Assembly (NCBI RefSeq): GCF_020784725.1
Contig: NZ_JAJGTZ010000030.1
Location: 62,001 to 126,000, forward strand
Length of the DNA: 64,000 nt
Source: Limosilactobacillus reuteri
Lineage (GTDB): Bacteria; Bacillota; Bacilli; Lactobacillales; Lactobacillaceae
Direction: 5' to 3'
A program made the translations under genes and the position numbers. Below the pieces are notes generated by a model. The model had not been told where the DNA came from. It saw nothing but the letters and a program-made list of their open reading frames with translations, and made no database searches. Below, one piece after another: positions 18,657 to 27,410 of the stretch; within the stretch, counting starts at the first letter, position 1, and each line of letters starts with the position of its first letter.

Positions 18657-18688
18657 TCCGAGAAAATATCGAGAAAATCCGAGAAAAT
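18657..18688. repeat. Triplicated CGAGAAAAT motif in the attP arm
   Basis: Three copies of CCGAGAAAAT or TCGAGAAAAT occur in 32 bases inside the prophage, 52 bases from the att core. A degenerate version (CCGAGATTT...ATCGAGAAAC) lies in the host at 53949-53972, at nearly the same distance from attR. These could be integrase or host-factor sites, or a shared msrA upstream element. Confidence 0.45.
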
Positions 18689-18697
18689 TAATTAATG

Positions 18698-18717
18698 TTG
18701 CCCCCTCAATGCCCCCT
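18698..18717. repeat. Candidate integrase arm site (left end)
   Basis: A 20-base sequence made of two TGCCCCCT octamers 11 bases apart. It recurs at 53743-53762 with a single mismatch. In circular phage DNA the two copies would flank the att core at about 92 and 96 bases, in the same orientation, as expected for arm-type sites. Confidence 0.6.
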
Positions 18718-18724
18718 GTACAAA

Positions 18725-18764
18725 TCAACGGTACCTCAGTTAAGAGATACCGTTTTATTTTAAA
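18725..18764 (+). terminator. Hairpin near the left prophage end
   Basis: AACGGTACCTC pairs with GAGATACCGTT and is followed by TTATTTT on the plus strand. It could stop transcription crossing the prophage boundary. Confidence 0.6.
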
Positions 18765-18789
18765 CCACTTATTAATTTGCATTATAACA

Positions 18790-18839
18790 CAAAAAAGCCC
18801 TAGCGGTTATTGCATAATCAGCAACAATCACTAGGACTA
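18790..18839 (-). terminator. Terminator of the phage late operon
   Basis: On the minus strand CCTAGTGATTGTTG pairs with CAATAACCGCTAGG, followed by GCTTTTTT, directly after the endolysin stop. Confidence 0.85.
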
Positions 18840-18843
18840 ATCT

Positions 18844-19776
18844 TTATTCAAATTTACCGTAAGCTTCATTAGTGTTAGCGTCGCGGACGGCAACGTAACC
18901 ATATTGACCATTGCCGCGTGGCTGACGAGCATAAACAAATCCGTTTGTTCGTGCCCAGGCATCGTATTTAACGACATCCCCAGCATTTAGTACGGTAATT
19001 ACGGTGCTTGATGGCGTAGCTCCCCAACGTAAGTGAAGTTGGTTACCATCTTCAACAGTAAATTTACCATTTTCAGCGTGCCAAATAACGCCAAGTGAAT
19101 CTTTCCAAGTCGTTTGGATTGGAGCATTAACTACTTTGTTATCAATTGGCTTTACTTCCGGCTGAGCAGTGTGAGTAATACCACTGTCACCTTTAGCAAG
19201 TGCCATCCAACCATTAGCATCAAGATAGAAGATTGAACGGTCTTTAGTGTTACCAGTAAATTGCCAACCAGTAAGATTCTTCCAAGGAGCAAATCCATAG
19301 CTTAATAAGAATGGCGGAATATCCCATGAGTTGTTATACCAAGGATAGCCGGCACCCCATAAGCCACATGTATTCGCACAATTTGCAACTTGGTAGACTG
19401 CCGAGAATTGAACATAAATAATCGGCCATACTCCAGTTAAGCGGTGGACTTCATCAACAAATCGCCGTGACCAGTTTGTATCGCCCCAAGCAGCATTTTG
19501 TCCTTTCTCCCAGTCTAAGCCAAGAATTGCCTCTCCAACGTACCCTTTAACGTTGTTATAAAAATATTGAGCTTCTGCAACTGGGTCGCCACCTGCAGCA
19601 TAGTGATATACACCTAGCAATTTACCATTGCGTTTGGCTGTTTGATAATCAATATCAGCAAACGGGTTAATGTATCCAGTCCCTTGGGTTGCTTTAACAA
19701 TTACTGCATCAGCATCGGTTGCCTGTGCATAAGAGCGAGGAGAACCAGAATAAACGTCTACTACTTTTAATGTCAT
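18844..19776 (-). CDS. Phage endolysin, GH25 muramidase with SH3b domain
   Basis: Hydrolyses the MurNAc-GlcNAc bond for host lysis. The 310 residues begin with a GH25 domain (residues 1-185): VVDVYSG with the first catalytic Asp, VIVKATQGTGYINPFAD, GVYHYA and LGLDWEKG with the Asp/Glu pair. The C-terminal 80 residues (KFTVEDGNQLHLRWGATP onwards) look like an SH3b wall-binding domain. No signal peptide is seen, so release depends on the holin. It is the last gene of the late operon. Confidence 0.93.
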   Translation of the reverse strand: MTLKVVDVYSGSPRSYAQATDADAVIVKATQGTGYINPFADIDYQTAKRNGKLLGVYHYAAGGDPVAEAQYFYNNVKGYVGEAILGLDWEKGQNAAWGDTNWSRRFVDEVHRLTGVWPIIYVQFSAVYQVANCANTCGLWGAGYPWYNNSWDIPPFLLSYGFAPWKNLTGWQFTGNTKDRSIFYLDANGWMALAKGDSGITHTAQPEVKPIDNKVVNAPIQTTWKDSLGVIWHAENGKFTVEDGNQLHLRWGATPSSTVITVLNAGDVVKYDAWARTNGFVYARQPRGNGQYGYVAVRDANTNEAYGKFE

Positions 19777-19788
19777 AAGCTTTGCCTC

Positions 19789-20211
19789 CTATAGGGTGCC
19801 AACTGGTTGAGTATTATTAACATTGTCTACTTTCTTTGTTTCAGTAGATTGTGTAGGTTTCTTATCTGGGTCAATTGTTGGCGTTAGTGTTGATAGTTCA
19901 TAAGCGGACTGAACTGCTGCTTGAACTTGTTTCATATCTACATGCAGACCCTTGTTAGCAAGGTATGCTTGTACTTGAGTAACGGCTTCAACAAACTTAG
20001 CTTGACCAGTCATGTCCTTGCCGACAAGTGAATCAACCACTGTCACGGATACTCGTTGAAGCAACGTCCACAATTCCTTTTGCTGAACGGTTTTAGCGTG
20101 CTTGATCTTGCTTTCAACAAATGGCTTGCCAACCGCAAAGCCAAAATAAAAGAGCCACGCAAGGAGCCCTGAATTAAAAATTAAATTAATAGTGGTGTTT
20201 AGTGTGTTCAT
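19789..20211 (-). CDS. Phage holin, LLH-like family
   Basis: A 140-residue protein starting at ATG 20209-20211, with GGAGG seven bases upstream. One hydrophobic segment near the N terminus (LIFNSGLLAWLFYFGFAVG) is followed by a charged helical region and a polar Pro/Thr/Lys tail. This plan matches the LL-H type holins of lactobacillus phages. It lies directly before the endolysin and overlaps the other holin gene by 26 bases. Confidence 0.75.
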   Translation of the reverse strand: MNTLNTTINLIFNSGLLAWLFYFGFAVGKPFVESKIKHAKTVQQKELWTLLQRVSVTVVDSLVGKDMTGQAKFVEAVTQVQAYLANKGLHVDMKQVQAAVQSAYELSTLTPTIDPDKKPTQSTETKKVDNVNNTQPVGTL

Positions 20212-20611
20212 GTTGTTCCTCCTTGTATTGATCACTTAACTTATAGATATATTTCTTTAACCATTCGGGCACTGGTAAGCCCATTTGCCCCCAATTTTCG
20301 ACAATTGAGACAGCATAGAACATAATATAGAAGCCTATAAATGTATCAGCTGCATTTTTCATTCCGTTTAATTCAAGCATTGGATAGAGTGTTAATATGA
20401 CTAACAATAGAATCCCGTGCTTAATCAATCCCGCTGTTCCTTTACTTGAAGTTGTATGATGAGTAATAACGCTTTTTGCAAAGCCTGTTACAATATCAAT
20501 GATGACTACCCAAACAAACAGCCAAATTATTTGATTGTCTTCCATTCCTTGAAAATGCTGGAAATATAATTGATGATATGGTGGCACTGGTGCCACCGCT
20601 AGTAAGTGCAT
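20186..20611 (-). CDS. Phage holin, Phage_holin_4_1 (TcdE-like) family
   Basis: 141 residues from ATG 20609-20611, chosen because GGGAGG is eight bases upstream and a terminator-like hairpin lies in the longer open frame. Three hydrophobic segments are visible; IIDIVTGFAKSV and KGTAGLIKHG are the family signature. Two holin-type genes in tandem suggest a holin/antiholin pair or a combined pore and signal role. Confidence 0.8.
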   Translation of the reverse strand: MHLLAVAPVPPYHQLYFQHFQGMEDNQIIWLFVWVVIIDIVTGFAKSVITHHTTSSKGTAGLIKHGILLLVILTLYPMLELNGMKNAADTFIGFYIMFYAVSIVENWGQMGLPVPEWLKKYIYKLSDQYKEEQHEHTKHHY

Positions 20612-20639
20612 TAGTGCTATTCCTCCCATATAAAGCCGC

Positions 20640-20675
20640 CCATAATAAAAGCCCCGCTCGTTTGAGTGAGGCTTA
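20640..20675 (-). terminator. Hairpin between xkdX and the holin genes
   Basis: AAGCCTCACTC-AAAC-GAGCGGGGCTT followed by TTATTATG on the minus strand. It may attenuate late transcription ahead of the lysis genes. Confidence 0.6.
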
Positions 20676-20714
20676 TTTATGTATTGTGTATTTCTATGAC
20701 GACTAGATTTGATA

Positions 20715-20868
20715 CTATGCAGGTTGCGGTTCGGTTGCTGTGTCATAGTCTTGACCGGTGATTTGTTTGTACTCGTCTTTTGTAATCATATTTGCCATTA
20801 CAAACGTTTTAACATTATCAATGTGTGTACCAACCGGCTTGATATGACTGTTGAACTAAAGCAAACAT
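20715..20868 (-). pseudogene. XkdX family protein, apparent +1 frameshift
   Basis: From the ATG at 20866-20868 (AAGGAGG eight bases upstream, TAATG overlap with the preceding stop) the frame reads MFALVQQSYQAGWYTH and then stops at TGA TAA. The shifted frame continues IDNVKTFVMANMITKDEYKQITG to TAG at 20715. Joined, the two parts match the XkdX pattern (GWYT...VKTFV...W/MITxxxYxxITG) of about 50 residues. One extra base near 20825 separates them. It may be a real mutation, a recoding site, or a sequencing error. Confidence 0.65.
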
Positions 20869-21227
20869 TAATTAGCCTCCTTAACTTTCATTTGTGCAAT
20901 TTGTAACGCTAATTTGGAATTTAATTCCTGCTGGCTCGCTTGAAATTGTGCCTGTTGTAACGCCAACTGGGCAATCATTTTCTGCTCCGGATTAGCAACT
21001 GGCTTAGGGGCCTCTGGAATAATTCTCTTTTCGTTTGTTAATGCAGGAATGCTATGCATATAAGCCGTTTCGCTGTAATCGTGCCATGTAGTCCCATCAA
21101 AATTTGAACGATTTGTTGGCGTAAAATCAGGCGCAATTGTAGTTTCGTGCAGCTCTAACTTATAACCATCGGCAACCTGCTTTGTACCTTTATAGAAGCC
21201 GTTTTCATCAAACAGATAAACAATCAT
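20868..21227 (-). CDS. Phage structural-region hypothetical protein
   Basis: A 119-residue protein. The N terminus (IVYLFDENGFYKG) and a later SNFDGTTWHDY resemble small tail-fibre-associated proteins; the last 50 residues are a Gln/Ala-rich helix, probably a coiled coil. It sits between a putative tail-tip protein and xkdX. No family was recognised with confidence. Confidence 0.65.
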   Translation of the reverse strand: MIVYLFDENGFYKGTKQVADGYKLELHETTIAPDFTPTNRSNFDGTTWHDYSETAYMHSIPALTNEKRIIPEAPKPVANPEQKMIAQLALQQAQFQASQQELNSKLALQIAQMKVKEAN

Positions 21228-21239
21228 TAATAATTCCTC

Positions 21240-22001
21240 CTAACTAAGAACCGGATAGTTAAATGTTCCATGTAAAGTAATCGGCTTCGTTTTATCAAGT
21301 CCTTCTTGGTATGAATAAGTACTATCTTCAACCACCAAATTACCCGCATTATTAAGCAACGTATCTAAAGTAAACCAGTGTCCGTTGTTTTTAATGATGA
21401 AGGTGTTGTAGTAACCAGCTGAATTAAGATGAGGTTGTGGTAATCCAGAGAGTATTATATCTTCCCATCTAATATCAGCATTACTACGAGTAGCACTAAT
21501 CGTAACTGTTACATGATTACCAGTTCGTACAACATTAGTTGCTGCCATCGTATCGCTCAATTTATTGTCGACCCAATTTTGACCGAAAGAAAAGCTTGGA
21601 TAATCTTGATAATCATATTTTGTAATTGTTAAATCTTGTCCGCCAAAATCAGACAACTTCTTAAATTCTTGATTAAAGAGTGGCCGAAAATAATTATCAC
21701 GGTTTGTATATTCAATCACAGCAGTGACGCTTGATTTCAACAAATTAGTAATAACAAGTATGGTCCATTTTTGATCGTAACTTCTAAGAATATGCGGATC
21801 AAAAATGTTATCTCCTGCAATCAAACGCACATCAAAGCCAACACCAGTATTACCAATTAGATAGACTCCCGTTGCCATTCTATCGTTTGTATATGTTGAA
21901 AATGTAATTTTAAATTCTGCCGCTTGAATAAAAGGCAGTCTAATAATCGGTGTATATAAACTTGTGTCAGTGAAAATACTGGTAGTTACTCTTATTTTCA
22001 T
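21240..22001 (-). CDS. Putative tail-tip or receptor-binding protein
   Basis: A 253-residue, beta-strand-rich protein with no recognised domain. It shares one base with the stop of the baseplate protein gene. Its position after the BppU-like protein and its composition (many T, N, Y, F residues; repeated short strands) suggest a host-recognition subunit. This is inference from context. Confidence 0.55.
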   Translation of the reverse strand: MKIRVTTSIFTDTSLYTPIIRLPFIQAAEFKITFSTYTNDRMATGVYLIGNTGVGFDVRLIAGDNIFDPHILRSYDQKWTILVITNLLKSSVTAVIEYTNRDNYFRPLFNQEFKKLSDFGGQDLTITKYDYQDYPSFSFGQNWVDNKLSDTMAATNVVRTGNHVTVTISATRSNADIRWEDIILSGLPQPHLNSAGYYNTFIIKNNGHWFTLDTLLNNAGNLVVEDSTYSYQEGLDKTKPITLHGTFNYPVLS

Positions 22002-23731
22002 TAGATTACCCCTTTCTTATAAGCTCGAAGATATTCTTTGCCGGCATCTGATTGTAGAAGATCAGCATAAAACCATAACCAGACACCATCAAACAATTTA
22101 ATCGTCTCTGATTGCATTAATCCTCGTAAGTAAAGGTAAGAAACCTTACCAGTGGGATCATCATAAACTGAACTAAAGTTCCAATTCCAAGTTTCGTCAA
22201 AGGCTGCCCAATTATTTTTAATCCCAAATTCTGACATAATTAAAGGCTTTTTGGGATAGAGAGAATGCACATAGAGGGCCATATTATAGAAGTTAACATC
22301 AATTCCTGTTGAAATATCAGTTAAAGTCGTTTCACGGTTTTTATCAGAAATTCTTGCATAGGAATTAATTAAAATTGAATCAACTATCTCTTGAACGTGC
22401 GGATCAGCAGACACAAAGTCTTGAAGCGATTGAAAACTAATATTAACCTTAAAAGTAGCACTGACAAGGTCTTGTAACACATTCCGAACATTACCAGAAT
22501 ATGGACTAGTTGCACCGTATAAGTCGCCACGCTCATTGAAAAGAATTAGCGGCACTCCTGCTTCTGGCAATGCACTAGTCACCTTATCAACATTAGCCTT
22601 ATAAGCTGCAAAGAACTCGCTTACCCCATAAGACTTAATGTCATCAATCGATGTTTCGCAATGAAATTTATAACCGGCAATGGATAACCCTTTTGATTTA
22701 GCATAAGCGATTGCTTGCTTGAATGTATCTAGATTTTCCAAAACAACAAGTTTTCCGCCAGTAATGTATTGACGGAAAATTAATGTTACCCCATCAACCA
22801 GCGGTGCCATTTGGTCAATCTCGTTCTTTATTGAATCTAAGGTCGAAGTATAGACTCCACCTGAATGAGACAAATCAAGGTTTGACCAATAACCGTTATA
22901 AACTATTTGCTTGCGGATATTAGTAGTTGCTAAGCCATAAGATTTAATTTCTGCAATTGCTGCATCAACTTTTTGATTAACTGAATTTGTTAATTGGTCA
23001 GAAAGACTTTGTTTAAACGCATCTGCTTCCTGCTCGGTGAATATATGATTATCTTTAATTTTTGCTGATAGATTATCAATACCTTGCTGTGCCTCTTGAA
23101 GACCACTTCTAACATCGGCTCCTAATTTTAAAAGCTGATCAGCAGCATCGTTAAGACGCTTAGCTGCTTCTTCATATAATGTTTGAGTATCAGCCTTAAA
23201 TTTCTTTTCTCCATCAAGTAATTGATTGAGAATATCATTAAATGGACTAATGTAATCAGAAGGCACCATATCGGCAAAGACGAAATCTTCTAAGACGGAT
23301 AAATCAAACTCCAATGTCGCAATACATTTATAATCAGACAATCGGATCAAGCGGAAATAAGCCTGTTTATATGTTCCTGCAACTGCAAAGGCTTGCGCTG
23401 GGAATGTATAACGAAATCGTCCATGTAAACCATCAACAACTACTGAACTGTTATCAATGACACGATACGACTGTTGCTTGCCATCAAATGGTGTTCGTCC
23501 ACAGAATTGGAGAATATAACCAGTTATATCGTATGGTTCGTTGGCTTTCCCTTGTTGGATATTTACAAAAACTTGTCGTAAATTATCCATCTGCAGTCGT
23601 CCTTGAACCCAGTTATTACTTTGAACATTTACACCAGAACCATTGCCAAACGTTAATTCAAAGTCTTTAAGCGACTGGGGTTTTAAGGGTTCACGGCGAT
23701 CTTCTGTTAGATTAAAAGTTAATTCCATCAT
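22001..23731 (-). CDS. Baseplate upper protein (BppU N terminus) fused to a TIM-barrel glycosidase-like domain
   Basis: About 576 residues from ATG 23729-23731 (AGGGGTGATAGG upstream). Residues 1-170 match the BppU/DUF2479 baseplate domain (ITGYILQFCGRTPFDG, RYTFPAQAF, AYFRL). Residues 175-265 are coiled coil. Residues 285-576 look like a clan-A glycosidase barrel: LILFNERGD and PLIMSEFGIKNNW could carry the acid/base and nucleophile Glu. It may bind or trim a surface polysaccharide during adsorption. The BppU part is fairly secure; catalysis is inferred. Confidence 0.75.
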   Translation of the reverse strand: MMELTFNLTEDRREPLKPQSLKDFELTFGNGSGVNVQSNNWVQGRLQMDNLRQVFVNIQQGKANEPYDITGYILQFCGRTPFDGKQQSYRVIDNSSVVVDGLHGRFRYTFPAQAFAVAGTYKQAYFRLIRLSDYKCIATLEFDLSVLEDFVFADMVPSDYISPFNDILNQLLDGEKKFKADTQTLYEEAAKRLNDAADQLLKLGADVRSGLQEAQQGIDNLSAKIKDNHIFTEQEADAFKQSLSDQLTNSVNQKVDAAIAEIKSYGLATTNIRKQIVYNGYWSNLDLSHSGGVYTSTLDSIKNEIDQMAPLVDGVTLIFRQYITGGKLVVLENLDTFKQAIAYAKSKGLSIAGYKFHCETSIDDIKSYGVSEFFAAYKANVDKVTSALPEAGVPLILFNERGDLYGATSPYSGNVRNVLQDLVSATFKVNISFQSLQDFVSADPHVQEIVDSILINSYARISDKNRETTLTDISTGIDVNFYNMALYVHSLYPKKPLIMSEFGIKNNWAAFDETWNWNFSSVYDDPTGKVSYLYLRGLMQSETIKLFDGVWLWFYADLLQSDAGKEYLRAYKKGVI

Positions 23732-23739
23732 TTTTCCTA

Positions 23740-24126
23740 TCACCCCTTAATAATGTTTTTTATCAATTCTTGCATTTGTGCATCCTCTAATGCTCTAGTT
23801 AGCATTGTTATAAATGTTGAGCCATCCGAACCCCAAGCAACACGTTCGGCTTTATGATCCATATAAGATTTAGCAGCTTCAACTTCGCCATGAGTAGCGC
23901 TATTAGCTTCAAGCTTTTTAATGCGCTTTTCGAGGTCATCATCAGCGCTTTGTCGTGCTGCCTTTTCAGCATCGTCACCTTTCTTACGATCTGCCACTTC
24001 ATCAGACAGAGCTTGATCATCGTCTTCGTCCTCTTGTTCAATCGCTTCAAAATTCTCAATCATCTGGTTTCGCATTTCTTGGCCATCGAGTGAAATATCA
24101 TGTTTGTGTGGCACTTCAAAAGCCAT
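23740..24126 (-). CDS. Phage tail-region hypothetical protein, acidic coiled coil
   Basis: A 128-residue highly charged protein: residues 25-85 are acidic/basic heptads (DEDDDQALSDEVADRKKGDD), and the C terminus (WGSDGSTFITMLTRALEDAQ) is more compact. It precedes the baseplate protein with a GGGGTGA overlap region. It is likely a small structural or assembly component; no family is recognised. Confidence 0.65.
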   Translation of the reverse strand: MAFEVPHKHDISLDGQEMRNQMIENFEAIEQEDEDDDQALSDEVADRKKGDDAEKAARQSADDDLEKRIKKLEANSATHGEVEAAKSYMDHKAERVAWGSDGSTFITMLTRALEDAQMQELIKNIIKG

Positions 24127-24160
24127 AGCATCCCCTTCTTTCTGAAAAAGGAGCCGTTAA

Positions 24161-24463
24161 TTACGACTCCTTTTCTTTTTCTTCACTTTTCTTAATCTTC
24201 TTGGTTTGTGGCTTGCCATCATTACTTACAGATAATTCCCATAAAGTACCATCGTCTGAACGAAAAATAAATTTATCGAAAATCAACTCACTAATTCGAC
24301 CTGCATCGGTTTCTTGATGAAAATGCCGGCCATCGGTTCCTTCCTGAACTATAAAAGTTTGGCCATAGTCTGGAGAATAACCTTTCCCGAACTCTCCTGT
24401 CTTTGAGTCAAACATTGGTTCGTTAATTACAGCACGTTGTACAAGTGTTTCTTGATTATCCAT
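24161..24463 (-). CDS. Phage tail-region hypothetical protein
   Basis: 100 residues from ATG 24461-24463, overlapping the Tal stop by 8 bases. The body is mixed beta (SELIFDKFIFRSDDGTLWELSV) and the tail is very lysine/glutamate rich. It lies between Tal and the baseplate genes. Function unknown. Confidence 0.65.
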   Translation of the reverse strand: MDNQETLVQRAVINEPMFDSKTGEFGKGYSPDYGQTFIVQEGTDGRHFHQETDAGRISELIFDKFIFRSDDGTLWELSVSNDGKPQTKKIKKSEEKEKES

Positions 24464-26582
24464 TCTCTTCACTTTCCTTCTTAACGTTGATAGTTTGAAT
24501 ATCATCAAAGGTGACTGGTGGGGTAACTGTTTCTGGTTTCTTTGGCGCTTTATGCAATGCTGCATTAGCTTGATTTTCTCGGTTATTCCATTCATCAATT
24601 CCGAAAATCTTATTACCAAAAGTTACTGTATCGGTTTGTGTTGTGTCACGATCACGATAACGAGTATAACTTTGAATTCTGACATTAACATCAATCCCAT
24701 ACCGATCACGTAAATACCCATAATTGCCGACTGCTATCTCGTTCTTAATACCGTGTGAAAATGCATCTTTGAACGTAATCCAGTCGGTTGTGTATTGTAC
24801 GTCCGGGTAATCATGGATCTGTTTCTTTAACGCTGCCATCAAAGTATCTTGATCGGTAATCGTATCACTACTAAACGGATCAGCCCAAATCTTACCCCAC
24901 TTATCATCAGCGGCCATTGGACTATCGTATTCACCCTGACAAGTGTATTGAGTAGTTGTATCTGACGATGTATCAGTATCGCTACTAGAATCATCTGAAC
25001 TATCATCCCCACCACCAACTTTAGCGGCCATTGCAGAATTGCGAATAGCAAAATCTGGTGGCCATGCACTGATTGCTTGAATAACTGTTCCTCGTTCTGG
25101 ATTAGCCGCCATTTCTAGCATATTGCTATCAAGAGCCAATGCTACGTGATAAGTACGTCCACGAGCACCCCAGAAGAGCATATCGCCTTCTTGGTATGGT
25201 GGGCCAACTACTTGCCCTTGATATTCTTCGTAGGTTGTTGGCTGATGCATTGGTATACCGAAATGATTATAGATATAAGCAACGAAGCCGGAACAGTCCC
25301 AGCCACTTGGTGAATTACCACCCCAGACATAAGGTACCCCTGCATATTGACGAGCAAAAGCGGCAATTTGACCACTTCCACCGCCTCCGCTTGGTGCTTG
25401 AACAGTATGGCCACCCCAGCCTTTGATTGTGCTAACACAACCAGCTAAGGGCTTACCCATACTAGCATTACCTGATCTGCCGGCTAATTCCCAAACGACC
25501 GCCGCAGTAGCTTGTAGGTACAGCCGGCCAATTGTTCCTTTGCCATAGTCTTGTTCCCATTTTGATTGCAAGTTCGGATCCGGACTGATTGAACCCTCTG
25601 CAGCTGACCAGGCTGGATTTAACGTATCGCTGTAAGCAATGCTTTTAATCCAATTACAAACAACTACCGCATCGTTGTACGGATCACCATGTGGATATGA
25701 CCAGTGATTAAGCCATCCCATATTAGAGTTTTGCTCTTGTAGTTCATAAGCAAAGAACCATTCGGGGCTAATGCCAGCATTCTTCACCGTGTCATACAGC
25801 CTATTGACGTCTACACCTCGTGCCTTAACCTTATCTGAACGGTTAGCAAAGTCTTGACACATCTGTTGCTTATTAACGCCAAAATCAGCATTAATCATGG
25901 ACTTGGCAAAACCCTCAACGCTATCAAGATTACCGTTACCACCGTTATTCTGTACATCAATCTGTTTACCAGTCCCTTTAATTGCAGTCGTGATGGTTGT
26001 GTAGTCTTCGTTGACCTGTATTTTTGACGTATTAACCCGGTCAATAAATACAAACGAGTCTTTTTTACCAATTTCTTTTGCAAAATGGATTGTGCAATTA
26101 TCAAACCAGTATTCAATATCAAAAGCTGACGCAATGGAGCTTAGAATATCATCCCCGTGTGCATTCCCTAGACTGTCGCTCCCAAAGTCATGATCACTAA
26201 TATTATCATCAATCGAATACTTGAACTTGGTACCACCCGTAAGCAAGTCACAGCAAGCTTTTAACGATTGGCTACCTGTTACCGTGTTCTCAATATAATA
26301 ATCATGCAGATCATGAGCAATGTGGATAGTAGTAATCGCATATACCCGAAACCTTGCAGTAGGAACCGGATTAGAAGAAGCAATTCGGTATTGCTGGCCA
26401 GTTGTCGGATCAGTAATAATCACTCGGGGCATAATCATCTTTTCAGCGGCCTCATTCGCTCCGTCACCGATAAAGCTAAAGTTCATGGTGGGGAATGATT
26501 TAAGCGTATCAGTTACCGCCACATTATAAGCCTGTACGGTTGCCTCTTTGCCGGCGGGCGATCTAATTGGTAAATCCAGCAT
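24456..26582 (-). CDS. Tail-associated protein (Tal) with NlpC/P60 peptidase domain
   Basis: A 708-residue tail-tip protein. Residues 1-230 resemble the gp27-like N-terminal domain of siphovirus Tal proteins. Residues about 250-390 are a separate region with an SPEWFFAYELQEQ start. Residues 404-500 form an NlpC/P60 domain with catalytic Cys430 (WDCSGF) and His479 (RTYHVAL). A Ser/Asp-rich linker follows and a C-terminal structural domain ends near KES. The peptidase probably opens the peptidoglycan locally at injection. Confidence 0.85.
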   Translation of the reverse strand: MLDLPIRSPAGKEATVQAYNVAVTDTLKSFPTMNFSFIGDGANEAAEKMIMPRVIITDPTTGQQYRIASSNPVPTARFRVYAITTIHIAHDLHDYYIENTVTGSQSLKACCDLLTGGTKFKYSIDDNISDHDFGSDSLGNAHGDDILSSIASAFDIEYWFDNCTIHFAKEIGKKDSFVFIDRVNTSKIQVNEDYTTITTAIKGTGKQIDVQNNGGNGNLDSVEGFAKSMINADFGVNKQQMCQDFANRSDKVKARGVDVNRLYDTVKNAGISPEWFFAYELQEQNSNMGWLNHWSYPHGDPYNDAVVVCNWIKSIAYSDTLNPAWSAAEGSISPDPNLQSKWEQDYGKGTIGRLYLQATAAVVWELAGRSGNASMGKPLAGCVSTIKGWGGHTVQAPSGGGGSGQIAAFARQYAGVPYVWGGNSPSGWDCSGFVAYIYNHFGIPMHQPTTYEEYQGQVVGPPYQEGDMLFWGARGRTYHVALALDSNMLEMAANPERGTVIQAISAWPPDFAIRNSAMAAKVGGGDDSSDDSSSDTDTSSDTTTQYTCQGEYDSPMAADDKWGKIWADPFSSDTITDQDTLMAALKKQIHDYPDVQYTTDWITFKDAFSHGIKNEIAVGNYGYLRDRYGIDVNVRIQSYTRYRDRDTTQTDTVTFGNKIFGIDEWNNRENQANAALHKAPKKPETVTPPVTFDDIQTINVKKESEENG

Positions 26583-26591
26583 TTTAACCTC

Positions 26592-27410
26592 CTAATAATA
26601 AAAGCGAGTATCAAATTTAATCGTGAAGTTACTAGCTCCATCAATATGAATCTGATTCTCGCCTGTATAAAAGTCTAAGTAATTATGATCCCCAGCCATG
26701 TAAAGCTGCTCATCATTAATTGTGGGAATGAGTCCTGTAATCACCACGTTATCTTTTACAGACACGCTCTTGGTAATTTTAAGTGCTTGCCCACTCGTTT
26801 TATTAGTAATGGTAAAGCCGTTTGGTGCATCCCCATTAAATTCAATTGTTACCGGGTGCTCATCTGCAGTTAATGGAATAACTCCCGCATTATAAAAAAC
26901 AAAGTCGCTCTGATTAGTGAAGGTATATTGCCACTTATGGCTAAACAACTTCATTCCTAATCCAATACCTTTACCACTCGCTAAGTCGTACTCCTGGGTA
27001 GTAAATGAGCTTTCCGCATAACCAGTCGGACAATCAAGGTTAATCTGCACGTTGGACGCTCGCCAAAAAGAATTGTCACGGCTAACTGAGGCCGTTTCAG
27101 CGTAGACTTTCCAACGAATATCCTTAGCGGCGACATCATAAACATAAAAAGGCTCATGACTTTGCAAGAGTCGATTGAGCTTCATTCTTTGCAGAAATAA
27201 GTCGTTAGGATCCGTAGCAAGTACATTAAGTGTTAAGGGGAGGACTAGCTGTTGAGCTTGAACATCTGTAAGAGTGGCTCCATAGTTTCCAATTTGTTGA
27301 TAGGTATAGTTATATGCGGTTGTTGGTGGGTCGAACTTTTTTACACGAAAGCCCATCTTATCAAGATCATATATTGTCCCATCCTGTTTTTGAAAAATAA
27401 TGGTACTCAC
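26592..27410 (-). CDS. Distal tail protein (Dit)
   Basis: A 272-residue protein in the Dit position between tape measure and Tal. The N-terminal half (GFRVKKFDPPTTAYNY, GATLTDVQAQQLVLPL, NRLLQSHEPFYVY) is typical of the SPP1 gp19.1/siphovirus tail family that forms the hub ring; the C-terminal half is a galectin-like beta region. Its ATG shares a base with the tape-measure stop. Confidence 0.85.
   Translation of the reverse strand: MSTIIFQKQDGTIYDLDKMGFRVKKFDPPTTAYNYTYQQIGNYGATLTDVQAQQLVLPLTLNVLATDPNDLFLQRMKLNRLLQSHEPFYVYDVAAKDIRWKVYAETASVSRDNSFWRASNVQINLDCPTGYAESSFTTQEYDLASGKGIGLGMKLFSHKWQYTFTNQSDFVFYNAGVIPLTADEHPVTIEFNGDAPNGFTITNKTSGQALKITKSVSVKDNVVITGLIPTINDEQLYMAGDHNYLDFYTGENQIHIDGASNFTIKFDTRFYY

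Noticed and set aside
20612-20746. N-terminal extension of the second holin
   Set aside because: It contains a terminator-like hairpin and overlaps the end of xkdX; the downstream ATG has the ribosome-binding site.
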